NCBI RefSeq assembly: GCF_017654505.1 | Contig: NC_054548.1 | Span: 39,395,545 to 39,459,544 of the forward strand | DNA from: Polyodon spathula | Taxonomy: Eukaryota; Chordata; Actinopteri; Acipenseriformes; Polyodontidae | Direction: 5' to 3' | DNA: 64,000 bases | Shown here: positions 15,002-26,134 of the stretch, one piece after another | Numbering within the stretch: position 1 is the stretch's first letter | Layout: the number at the start of each line of letters is the position of its first letter | The notes under the pieces: generated by a model | Told to the model about the DNA's origin: nothing | What the model saw: the letters and a program-made list of their open reading frames with translations, nothing else | Databases searched by the model: none | Program-made: the position numbers and the translations under genes

Positions 15002-15230
15002 CTATTTTGCATTGAACATGGTTGCTGCTAATTCATAAACTGTTGTTGAACTTCAGGAATCCAATGCATGGTGTATCAACTATGTCTTAAATGTCTCTGA
15101 AATATTGTGGCCACTTTTAATACTTTTAAATATATGTGCAGGTCAAAAATAATAATAAGGTTTTGGGAGGCTGGGCTGTGGGAATGAAATTAGGGGGACA
15201 TTAAAATGCATTAAAGTCAATAGAAGTCAT

Positions 15231-15234
<4 letters not shown>

Positions 15235-15312
<78 letters not shown>
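15235..15312. repeat. (TA)n microsatellite
   Basis: About 39 uninterrupted TA units lie just outside the right end of duplication unit A. Confidence 0.98.
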
Positions 15313-15315
<3 letters not shown>

Positions 15316-15569
15316 GTAATGTAGGTACACAAAAATGTGAATAATTGGTCAAAAAAAAAAAAAAATCTATTACATCTGGACATTTCAGACTGTCCTTCAG
15401 CTAACTCTGTTTTGTTTTTCAAATGTAAAATTTGTTACACTTCACACAACCAATGCAGTATATTATTCCTTTACTGGTGCAAGTATGCAATGTTAAAAAA
15501 CCCACCACTAAATTGGCCCTTTAACTGGCCCTGGCCTTGACCACAAAGCAGTCCTGATAGTCATGGACC

Positions 15570-15890
15570 AGCTCCTCCTATTCCTCCTGTTGTTCTGCAC
15601 TGGCACAGGTCCTGGAGCAGAACTCTCCTGGGCCTGCGTTAGTTCCCCAACCTAGTGGATTGCTGAGTGGCAGGCAGGGTAGCTGGCAGGCGAGTGTGCT
15701 GATGAGCAGGTGGCAGGTCGGGGTGGGGAACTGATCTGAGGGCTGGCACGGTAGCTGGCTTTCTGGTGTGAGGGTGGACAAGCAGTGATGCTGGGAGGCA
15801 GGCTGGCTTGTGGGTAGGCAGGGTAGCTGGCAGGCAATGGGCAGTGGCAGGTTGGGATGGGGGGTGGGTTGGGGAGCGTTGGGTAGTGGG
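15570..15890. repeat. G-rich degenerate minisatellite
   Basis: Repeated GGCAGGC/AGCTGGCAGGC/GGTAGCTGG words occur over about 300 bases with strong purine/G skew on the plus strand. No coding potential is convincing on either strand. Confidence 0.65.
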
Positions 15891-16733
15891 GCTGGCTAAT
15901 AAACCCAGATTCCCTAATGTCTGGTTTTTAAGTGAAAGGGATAAGAAACACCAACCTTTCTATTATATTTTCTTTAACATACATTAGTTGCTTGAACAAT
16001 TTCCACTATCTTATTACAAATGTACTGTTTAGTACTGATCTGTACATTGTACTTTGTCCCCAGCATTTCAATAATTTGGAATTTGTGACCCCTACTGTGC
16101 ACCCTCGGTGAGCGAGCACACTTTGATGTGACTTGACCAAGTTTAATTTGTCCTTTTAAGAAAATGTACTTACCTGTACATGTTATTAAGAAAATATACA
16201 TTTTCAATAGTTTGTTACAAAATACAGTACTAAATATGAATTTCTATACAGTATTTCTATGTTCATATATATAACATCTTTTGTTAAATAGTATATGACA
16301 TATTTGGTATAAGAGTATCATAACGTTGTACGGGGATAAAAGAAAAAAACTAAAAAAATGTTCTAAGTAACTAGAATTTGTAGATTTCCTGTAAACTCAA
16401 CTGGAGTGACTGCCAAATGGTTAATCTAAGGAGACTGTACTAAAGGACTATGCTCTGCAAAAACGAGCACAGCATTATAGATGAATGCTGTTTGCATTAT
16501 TGTGCATTTAAATATGTTATAAATTTTGATGTTTTCGTGATTTCATATTGAGGTTCATGTTAATGTAGGCAAATCCAGTCTGTTAACGGTAAAGGCATAT
16601 TTTATGTAAGGACTGGGGATCACCAACCTGCTTAATTGTGTTAAACTGTATTACAGTATACTGCAGTTTTGACAGATGAAAGCTGATTGAGAAATATGTC
16701 CAGGTTTGGTCTGTGGAAAAGGTGGCAACCCTA

Positions 16734-17537
16734 TGTGGTCCCCTTGATGCGTCGGCCATGTGTGCTCCCGTAGACACAGAAACTCCAGCTGCAGTTTCAC
16801 CAGTCATCCCTCTCTTGGTCTCCCTTCTCTCTTTCACAGTCACCAAATTTTATTCCTTCTGGCTGCCCATCCTCTCCCTCTCTCTCTTATGCTTCCCTCA
16901 GTGGAGGCATCCAGGGAGTCCTGCAGTCTTTAATAAAGGGCCTGTGCAGCAGCTTGGCCATAATAATGGTGGTTATTGGGTGGTTCACCCTCTCTGTGTT
17001 GATCTCTCCTTAGTGTTCAGTTTGCCTGTCATCTCCTTCTCCACTTTACAGAGCCTGCAACCCTTATATAGTCCCACCCCCTCTTGCTTACAAGAATCAG
17101 GTTGGCGGAGACCTCTCAGTAGCCATCGCCTCCCGTCCACTCAGTTTTGTCGTGCTTAATTCTGTGCTCATTTATCATTGTTAGATGGCTAAACACGTAC
17201 CAGGAGCTGTTGTTAAAGGCCAGCACAAACCTGGACAACACTGTATTAGTGTTCATGTATGTATTGTATGTGACCACTTACACATTAGCACTTACTTTGG
17301 ACTTGTGACCGTGTTGTGTTTCGTGTGTGTTTATACTGTGTTTATTATTTCAGGACTGAACCTCTGGGTTATACTGTGTAGTACACATTGCTGTGTACTA
17401 CCATTCATTATTATTTACAGTTGTCAAGTGACTTTGGATTATAAAATAAAGACCATTGGATATGAATTATCGTTGTCTGTCTTTCACTGATCACCGTATC
17501 ACTCCTGCACCTGCACACTGCAAGCCACTTTGCCACA
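16734..17537 (+). mobile_element. Possible solo LTR
   Basis: The block starts TGTGG and ends CCACA. It has a TATATAG box near 17068 and an AATAAA signal near 17446, in the order expected of a plus-oriented LTR. The 5-bp flanks CCCTA and CCATA differ by one base, so the exact ends are uncertain. It lies between the two duplication units. I see no internal coding region attached. Confidence 0.45.
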
Positions 17538-17580
17538 CCATACCAAGTTCTTCTTTAAGTCAAATTATTAAATGATTGAT

Positions 17581-17596
17581 TATATATATATATATG

Positions 17597-17650
<54 letters not shown>
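17581..17650. repeat. (TA)n microsatellite
   Basis: TA repeats interrupted once by TGCAA near 17595. The run is at the left edge of duplication unit B. Confidence 0.95.
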
Positions 17651-17653
<3 letters not shown>

Positions 17654-18175
17654 TAAATGCATTGCAATTCCTGTGCACAATTTACATATAGAAATACTTA
17701 ATCCATATCTTCATTTTTCAGTGTAATGAAGACATTAACTAAAACATTGACTGCTTCAATTAGTTTTGTATATGCTTGACATACTGTAAATATTTCCTAT
17801 AGCATAATATAGTTATATGTATGTATATATGAACCGCTATAGGCTTGTAGGTGTAAAAGCTAACAATACAACATATATTTATTGCAGGATTCTTTTTATC
17901 AAAATATGATCAAATAAAATCATCGCATACAGTATATTGTATTTTTCTCTTACAATAAAAACAACTAAAAAAAGGTATTACCTTTGTCTGATAGATTGCC
18001 TGTTTAAGTCAGATAATGGCAAATAAGATTAGTAAATTTAGTTGGAAAAATCTTCTGTGATGGGAATCTTGACTAAAGAAAATAGTTTTGACACCTAACA
18101 AGAATTCTGTATGTTTTAAACATTGATCGTTGGACTGTGACGAGCACAGTTCAACAATGACTATTGCATGAGAAC

Positions 18176-18196
18176 GGGGGGGGGGGGGGGGGGGGG

Positions 18197-18266
<70 letters not shown>
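18176..18266. repeat. Poly-G run followed by (TA)n
   Basis: Twenty-two consecutive G (18176-18197) are separated by a few bases from a TA run (18204-18266). Read on the minus strand this is TA repeats then a C homopolymer. Unit A has no equivalent tract. Confidence 0.95.
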
Positions 18267-18267
<1 letters not shown>

Positions 18268-18635
18268 CATATCTAAAAACAACATCTGTTGAAATGGATT
18301 GTAATTGTATTGTCTGTGGTGGTGGATCTGTGTTTCCCTTTTGAAGGGCAAGTGGGAGGAACACAACAAGACATAATAATGTTTTGCTGCAGTAGTTTCA
18401 CAGAATTGCCACCATCACATTGCACCTTTCTACTTCTGCATCTGTGTCTTCTTGACCATGTAAGCCATGCAACTCTTTGGAGATTCGGTCACTCGTTTTT
18501 TAAATTATTTGTTTATTTGTATTAGTTCATGCAGCCACTCAAACATAAAATGAAAAATCTCAGCCAGACTTGCTTGAAATAAAACCAGGGCCTTGCTTGG
18601 AGTTCCTTAAAAATAAGTTTTCCATAGTTCTCTTT

Positions 18636-19540
18636 GGCCCTGTCCACACTACATAACCGATCTCGAGAACCGTACTCAAAACTGTTTTAATTAATTCAGC
18701 TCAAAGCATCCACACTGAAGTACTGTTTCATGTTTAGTTCGGCTTAATGTGTTCAAACCCTATTAAAATAGTCCGGTTGCAGTTGCTAGCATCAATGCAC
18801 TGTGGGACTAAATACAATAGTATCCCACCATGCACTGCATTTTATTTTAAAATAATGTAATATGCACCATATTAATAGAGGTCCATATTGCTAAAAAGAA
18901 ATAAAACAAGTATTTTGGAAAAAGTAAATGTGAACACACACACACACACAAACACACACACAAGTAGGTCTTGATGTTTTCTGGTTTTATTTTTAATCAG
19001 GTGACAACCCTTTAAACAAAACACGGTGATTCTGTTTAATAAATAAATCATTTAAAATAATTTGTTTTTTGCCTTCATATCTTGCCTGAGCCTAATTCTG
19101 GTCCTCTTAATTTTATTTCAGACAGAACTAACAAATTGTTCATCCCCGATCCTCCTTTTAACTCACATTTCATTTTTGCAGTCGTCTAATTTATCGTTGT
19201 GCTTTTGTTATTTTTTCCCACTAGTTTAATGGAGAGATGTATTTACATGTTTTTTTTTTTTTTAAGCGTAAAAATTAATACCTAGTGCTGAACGTACACT
19301 AATAACAAGTCCTTCAGGCTCCTGTTCTAAGTATTTCAACAAACATAACACAAAGCATTTCGGGATACTGGAGGACAAACTGGACTACCTGATGCGATCT
19401 AATTAGAAGTGGACTCGACACTTTCCCCTGAGGTGGCCTCGAGTCTGGTTCTCGAGCACGGTATTAAACGCTGCATAGCGTGGACGCAAACCGTATTTAA
19501 GACTTTTAAGCTGGCTTAAAGGCATAGTGTGAACAGGGCC
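18636..19540. mobile_element. Non-autonomous DNA transposon, GGCCCTG TIRs
   Basis: The ends GGCCCTGTCCACACTA and TAGTGTGAACAGGGCC are inverted repeats with two mismatches, about 905 bp apart and flanked by TTT on each side. There is no transposase. A 3-bp flank fits PIF/Harbinger-like elements but is weak evidence. Unit A lacks this block and some adjacent sequence. Confidence 0.6.
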
Positions 19541-20162
19541 TTTGTATTTCACAGGGATAATACTTACAGATATTTCTTATGAGGTTCCAGGCAGGGAGGA
19601 CGTTTTTTAGCCAGTGTTTCGGCCATTGACTAATGATAATGTAGTAATAAACAAATGTGTCTTTTTCAAATTATGGAAGTAAGAAAACCTAGAAACGTGT
19701 TGCAACAGCTTTGCTGGGCTTTATTTCAAATATAACACTCCTAAATATTATTGAGTTTTTTAAGCTGCTGTAGTGAACAATATAACCCAAGATTAGCTTT
19801 TATATTTGTAAATGAAAGTAGCTTCTGAAATATTGTAGAAGTCACTAGTCATTAGCCTGCATTAGAAACCACTGGCAACCTGGTTTTTATTGCAGACATG
19901 ACACCATTTATCATGTGGCATAAGAGCAGTACAGAATATTCCCATGTTCTAGTTCTCTCTTCAACAGCTTTCCTGCATATTTATTTAGTCATAATCGATA
20001 TAAGAAAACAATGCAAACTTAGAGAGGTTTCTTCCCCTACAGTGTCTAAGAGGTTTTTTTTTTTTTTTTTTTTTTCCCCCCCAAGTACAGAATCCCAAAC
20101 AAAGTAATGGAGCTTTCCTAGTTCTTCAGCCCAGTCCTGTAACCTGGTCTGCAGAGTGTTCA

Positions 20163-23100
20163 TTAAACACTGTTCCTTCTGCCGCTTTTGATGACTTTCA
20201 GGACATTTGAGAGGTCTAGGGTCTTTTTGATTATGTCCATGATCATCTGGTGTTGTTGCGCTCCACTGATGAACTCTTCTAATGTCAATTCACCTGAGGA
20301 AATGAACAGATATTATAAATCACATATGGAAAATCAACATATCTTAAGGATTTGTCAGCAATCTTACATGTGTTTAGGTGTCATCCCATGCATAGAACAT
20401 ATGGCATTATAAAGCTAAAAAACAACACATTTTATGTTTAGCAGTAGTTCATAAGTCAATGTGTTGTGTTAAGGCATCTGTTACTGTAACAAAAATTATT
20501 TCTCACAATTTAGGACTTTGCATGTTGTCTTAATAGAAGACGTAAGTGTAGTTGAGAGTTGAAAGGTCACAGAGTAACATTATAACTTCTATTAGTGTGA
20601 CCTTTAAAGTGACTGTAGTCTGATTTATAGTAAACAATAAAATGTAGATTTTAATATCCAAGATCCTCGACATTGAAGAAAAAGGTTTTAAGTTTGTTTC
20701 TGTTTTGAACCCTCTGTTTCAGTCTGACATCTGAATTGGGCCGTAGGAAGAATACTGAGGCAGAAAACGAGAGACGCTTGTTTCTTTCCAAGGCTTTATT
20801 CAGCACACCTTTTTCTCACACACAGAAACTCAGGAACACGGAACCATGGCAACCAGAACAAAAACACAGAAAATGGCAGCGCAGCGCCTTTTATAACTTT
20901 AACTCCACCCCTTTATGCTAATAGGTCACTGGAGCTTACACATCCCATTGGTCCTCAGCCGCATACTTTGTCTCACGCCCTTTGCTGGAGCCCTTGATAG
21001 GGCTGGCTCTTACAGCAGCGTTGGCTCCTCTCTCTGGCAGTCAGCCGGGCAGCACCTCCCTCTCTGACACACAAGATGGCACCGGCTCCCTTGCTTGCCT
21101 TTGGGAATAGCCGCCCCTCCTCCGCTTTCGTTTTAGGGCAGGCAATTTCTCCTTTTCTTCCTGGACACAAGGAACCAACCCTGGTCCTCGAGGTCCCTGA
21201 AGACCCTGAAAGCAGGCAGTATCACCTTGTGCCCGAACTTCCCCCTGGCAAGACACCAGCCTTGGTCCTCAATGGCAATGAGTTATTTCAGTCCGCCGCC
21301 AGTCAGGTCCACCGGTCCATCGCTATTGTCTCCTAACTGCTCCTGCTTGATACTCGTGGGTTTCCTCCGAATCCCGCTCTGACGCCAGTCCCGCTCTGCC
21401 ATGTAGCGTTTCAACAGGAGGCAGAAAACAGAAGACATGCTTTGTTCCTGGTTCTAAAAACTATTTGTTTTCTCCTCTCTATGCTCTCTCGGCACCCAAG
21501 TCTGAGGTACTACTCTGTCCACTTCACAGCATACAACTTTACACAGGAACCAGGGCAACCCAAAAAACAACACCACACAAAATGGTAGCGCAGCATTTGT
21601 TTTTTAAAACTTTAGCCCTGCCCCTTTATTCAAATAGGGTACCACAGCTTACACATCACATTGGTCCTCAGCTGCACACTTCGGGCCAATGGGAACACAC
21701 GGAACACATGCAAACACTGGAAACGCAGGAAATACAGAGCGGGAAGGGAACACAATTACAGTACAGGAATTACAGTACAACATAAATGCACAGATTGTTA
21801 TAATACCAAGGTGCTTCAGTACTGTATCTTCCAGTTGCTTTTGCAGAAAATGAAGATATCGCTTGTTAAGACACGTTAAATTTATTTGCGCTTATGTGTA
21901 AATGAAAAGAACAAAAAAAAGTGATATTGCAACAATATAACTAAACATGTTAATAGTACAAAGAGAGTAATATTCCTGCATAGGATACTGAGTCAGTGTT
22001 TATAGCATTCAAAATGTTACAACTGCTTCTTACCATTTCCTTTTTTGTCTATCGTATCAAATACCAAGGCTGTGATCTCTTCTGGCGACATGTCAGTGTG
22101 AAGATTGATAGCTTGTACTGCCTAAAACAGAAATTATAGTTACAGTAGAACTCTGCTTTTGGGTGTAAAGAGCTTGGTGGTGAGTTCGGAGGATGCCTGC
22201 TGACGTTCAGTTCTCCTGAGCTGTTGTGGGGTTTACTTTAGTGCGGGACATAATTAGGCATTCTACAGTGGTGAAGACATTATTGAGATTTGCTCAAAAT
22301 TGAGTCTGACATGGCGTTATTGAAAATCAATATTTAGCAACATACCTTAAATATGCTAAGCAATTCTTCTCTGTCAATCTTTCCATTTCCATCAGCATCA
22401 TATAATTTGAAATACCACTTCAACTTCTGGTCAATTTTTCCTTTTAAAATCAAGCTTAGTGCTGCAACGTATTCCATAAAGTCTATGTATCCATCCTAAA
22501 ACAAAAAGATATAATATAAATTTTTATAAAACTATTCATTTTTAAAAAATGGAGCAAGATATTGTGTCGAACCAGGTTTTCCGCAGGCAGGGGGTTCTCA
22601 CAGGCGGAGGTGAGCCGTCTCCCTTGCAGAAGCAGATATCGCTCCCATGTCTTCATGTTTAGATTGCATAACCTACCAGCCCTGAACCCTACCCCCGTTC
22701 ACGCTATTAAGTCAAATTAGAAGGGTGTCTTTGTCATAAAGGTAGCAGAGAAAAAATTGGTTTTTGAATCTAAACTCGACCTATTTTGCACATAAATGCA
22801 CAAGCCAGTATTTACATAATTATAGAGCAGCATTTGTGTAGCTGGATTGTTTTTCTAAAAGAACGGAAATGTCCACTCTAACATTTATAGTCTCTGGGTC
22901 TCTCTGTTTCACCATTTTTGAATACACTGCAGTGAGTTACAAGTTAAATTTTATTTTATTGTATTTTATTTTTCTTTCAGTGGGTGATGTAGGCTGCTGT
23001 ACTCTTTTTTTACCTTTTTTAAATTGCCTCCTGTTCACTACTTGTAACTATAAACACGTCATGGCGAAATTGAGACTTGGATTACTTAACCCCTATTTGA

Positions 23101-24097
23101 GGTGACAACAGAGTTCATTTGCAACAGTGTTCTTTGCTTCTATGATGCAATTCAGATGTCCTCATGTGCTACTCTTTTACCAGCAATGCACACAGTCCAC
23201 AGCCAAGCTAGTGCTGCATGTCATCAACACATTACATGGAATATTATCAAGAATGATATAACACGTGCTTTACCATTTGCTTTCAAGGCATACAAAGTCA
23301 CGTTATCCTGTGATAACACACCACTGTACAGTTTGGATAAAACACGTTAGTAAGGGTCCATAGCAACGGCAGCTTGTTTGTGTTTTTTGTTGCTGTTTTG
23401 TTTTTAATATGCCTTTAATCTCAAATGTGCCTAGTTTTACTGACAAGCTCCACTCAGAGTTGAGCATTGTAAAAGTGAAGTGGGAGGTAAGGTGATTTTC
23501 AAAATGTTGATTTCTAGTGTTTAAGCTTTTTTATCACCATTTCCTCATAGAAAAGTTTGAGGAATGCCACCGGGATACCATAATAATTATAATCTAGTAT
23601 CCCAATTAGATCAGAAGCAAGAACACATTACACTATTAAACAAATGGCAACAGAATGAATTTGGAAGAAATATTACAGTGGTATTCATTTTGCAGCATGC
23701 ACCATGGCACAGTATTGCAACAGAATACCAATGCATATTGTATTTACCATTAATGTGTCAATGTACTGTGTTCTGTAAAAGTCCAGGGGACTATTCTAGT
23801 AATGGCTCATGCTTTACCATTACAGCTGCCCTTTTGTATTATCCCATACTACAGAGACATTGGAAATCATTGGTAAGAAAAATGGTGCTACAACTTTCTT
23901 ACCTTATTCATGTCAAATGTTCCAAATACTTGTTCAATATATCCATTTGCTTCTTCATTCATTCCCTGAAGACCAAGGATTGCTTTAAGTTCATACAATG
24001 TTATAAGACCAGATGGAGACTCACGCATAAACTTATTATACCAATAGTGGATATCCACGGCCATCATATCTTCAGTTGTAGAATTATCAGCACCCAT
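20163..24097 (-). CDS. Guanylate cyclase-activating protein (GCAP), copy B
   Basis: The coding exons are 23903-24097, 22346-22495, 22034-22121 and 20163-20293, with the same lengths and phases as copy A, again giving 187 residues. EF2 ([12 protein letters not shown]) and EF3 ([12 protein letters not shown]) are intact. EF4 reads DKKGNGELTLEE instead of DKNGDGELTLEE, so ligand positions 3 and 5 changed from Asn to Lys and from Asp to Asn. Other differences are few (for example MRES for MRDS, ITLY for ITVY, NLHTDMS for NRHTDML, and IKSG for IKNG near the end). The frame is uninterrupted and all splice sites are canonical, so it looks like a retained gene rather than a pseudogene. A 1-kb LTR-type element sits in the last intron. 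Function as for copy A, probably with altered calcium response (inference). Confidence 0.92.
20757..21805 (-). mobile_element. Short LTR-type retroelement with two related ends
   Basis: Two related direct blocks (GAGGCAGAAAACGAGAGACG at 20757 and GAGGCAGAAAACAGAAGACA at 21419) each run on to GGTAGCGCAGC/GGCAGCGCAGC and CACATTGGTCCTCAGC. They flank about 480 bp without an open pol gene. In minus orientation the first block has GTTATAAAAGG (TATA) and GAATAAAG (poly-A signal), as expected of an LTR. The insertion splits sequence that is continuous in unit A (GGAAGAATAACCAAGG). An ATAC repeat at both edges may be the target duplication. Confidence 0.6.
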
Positions 24098-24973
24098 TGC
24101 TCACTTAGCTTCCTGACAACTTCTCACTGAAGAATCAGATGTGGACCGCTTCCTCCTGAGAGCTGCTCTGAACCTTAGACTAAAACTGAACAACTGGTAC
24201 AGATTGTTAAACCTCTTATGGCTAGATACAGCATGAGGCTAAATAGAAATAGCTTTTTTTTAATTGGATAACGAACTGTAGAGATTATAAAAGGAAATCT
24301 CAGTAAACACCTAATGGAAACAGAACACTTACACACATTTTTCTTAGAGGTTTATCTAGTTGAAATAAGGTAATACAGTTACAATATCTATTTTGCATTG
24401 GACATGGTTGCTGTTAAAACATAAAACTGTCATAAACAAAGGAATCCAATGCATGACGAATCAAATATGTCTTAAATGTCTCTGAAATATTGTGGCCACT
24501 TTTAATACTTTAAAATATATTATATGGGTAAGTTACATTCCAGTATACGGCAAGGCCAAAAAATAATAAGGTTTTGGGGGGCTGTGCTGTGGGAACGAAA
24601 TTCGGGGACAATAAAAATGTTTTTCCCACCAGATCATAGGGGATCAATCAGCACACAGGTTCAAAACCTCACATCTCATTTGTTGGCTTCTGTCAGGGGT
24701 GGTGTCCCGCTCTGATATCAGCCTGTCAAACACTCACAACAGAACAGGTTACAAGCTGAATGCAACACATGAAACAACACAATAACAATGCAACAATCAA
24801 CTATTTACAAGTCTCCCAGTAATCCCAGTCCTTCTGATAGTCCAAAAACCAGTCCTCTCATGGTCAAAGGTATTCATAGCGTCATTGGTTTGTTAATCTC
24901 TTGGTGGGATTTCTATTTCTGGCACATGTCTGATTTTTTAAAGTCCAGTGTTCCATACAGTTTTAAAACAGTT

Positions 24974-24978
<5 letters not shown>

Positions 24979-25058
<80 letters not shown>
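24979..25058. repeat. (TA)n microsatellite
   Basis: About 40 TA units in intergenic sequence beyond the right end of unit B. Confidence 0.98.
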
Positions 25059-25060
<2 letters not shown>

Positions 25061-26130
25061 CCAAATTGGAAAGCAATGTGATTTTCCTGATAAGAGTACA
25101 ATGAAGATAGAGTAATACTATAGAGTATATTACACACAAAAAATTGTATATTTGTGTGAAATTGTATCTGACCAATCATTTTACATATACATTTACTGCC
25201 AAGTTGGGATGAAAGGATCAGCCACATTACAAAAAAAGCAATGTAACAAAAAAGGATCAGCTCAACTTAAAATAGTCTAGAGTGTGTCCCCATTTCTAGT
25301 CAGTGAAATGGTAAGTGACAATTTTCCAAGCAAGAAAAGTTCATATTGTCAAATCGAGTATAATACCGGTCTGAAGATTACAGTTGGACTGAGGCAACTT
25401 GAAATTATGTAATGAAAAACAGAAAAAAGACAATTGGAAACCAAATAACCGAAAGACACATGGATAGGAGATTTTGTGAAGCTGTTCAATTCTACCTTTA
25501 AGCTATTCTAATAATAATTAACTTGCAGTTAGTTGGTTTAACAGTGTACAAAGACAAACACAGTTAAAATGTATGTGTATTGGATGGCTGATGGCTGTAA
25601 ACCTGCAATCTCTTTTTAGTAAATCCATCAGAGCCTAATGAGATTACAGTTAAGAGTTACAAGACCAAGCTCTGTCTCACTGTGAAAGATAGCCAGCAAG
25701 TGCTTAAGCAGCTGTAGTATACTCAAGGAAATGTTTTAAATTGCAATCCTGGCTTAGAGGGGTAGTAACTATGTTTAAAATCCACTTTCCTACCCTTAAC
25801 ATCCACTTTCCTACCCTTAACATCCACTTTCCTACCCTTAATATCATGTTCACTTCAGTGTCTCACCTCCTTTCGTTTTTAGTTCTTAACATTTCCGATT
25901 GTAAATTTTAAACTACAGGACCATTTACATGGATATCGGTGTATAAAATGATACTGAAAAAAAAGCACAAAACCCAGCGTATTGTTTATCTGGTATGGTT
26001 TTGTACTATATGTAAAGAAAGACACTGCTCTATAGTCTTTTTAATGTTTTAAATATTACCTAAATCCTGCAAAAACCTTTACTTCTGGTTTTTCCTTAAA
26101 TATTTTTAATCCCAACATTCTTACATTTTC
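25059..26130. other. Intergenic with a 3-copy 21-bp tandem repeat
   Basis: At 25780-25842 a 21-bp unit beginning ATCCACTTTCCTACCC is repeated three times without change. Nothing else was recognised in this stretch. Confidence 0.8.
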
Positions 26131-26134
26131 TTTC

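Larger units (their letters stand above)
9010..15205. repeat. Segmental duplication, unit A (GCAP copy A)
   Basis: This block is colinear with 17745-24610. The start (CTTCCATTAGTTTTGTATAT near 9018) matches about 17755. The exons and introns of the GCAP gene match throughout. The end (GAAATATTGTGGCCACTTTT near 15099) matches about 24485. Differences are mainly discrete insertions: a TTAA element, two SINEs and a hAT-type MITE here, and an LTR-type element and a GGCCCTG-TIR element in unit B. Confidence 0.85.
17745..24610. repeat. Segmental duplication, unit B (GCAP copy B)
   Basis: This unit is colinear with 9010-15205 and contains the second GCAP gene. It has its own insertions: a GGCCCTG-TIR element at 18636-19540, an LTR-type element at 20757-21805 and a poly-G/TA tract. 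It lacks unit A's TTAA hairpin, hAT MITE and SINEs. Confidence 0.85.

Noticed and set aside
15201..15422. Long IYIYIY-type open frames across TA microsatellites (also near 6.0, 18.2, 25.0, 29.3, 40.8, 51.4 and 57.9 kb)
   Set aside because: They are translations of dinucleotide repeats in all frames, with no coding evidence.
16713..17159. 148-codon plus-strand frame
   Set aside because: It overlaps the candidate LTR; composition and lack of any motif argue against a gene.
21076..21336. Proline/leucine-rich plus-strand frame in unit B
   Set aside because: It lies wholly inside the LTR-type insertion, has no domain, and shifted frames are equally open because the block is GC-rich.
23564..24130. 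188-codon plus-strand frame overlapping GCAP copy B exon 1
   Set aside because: It is the antisense of a conserved GCAP exon, with the same shadow in copy A at 13782-14189.
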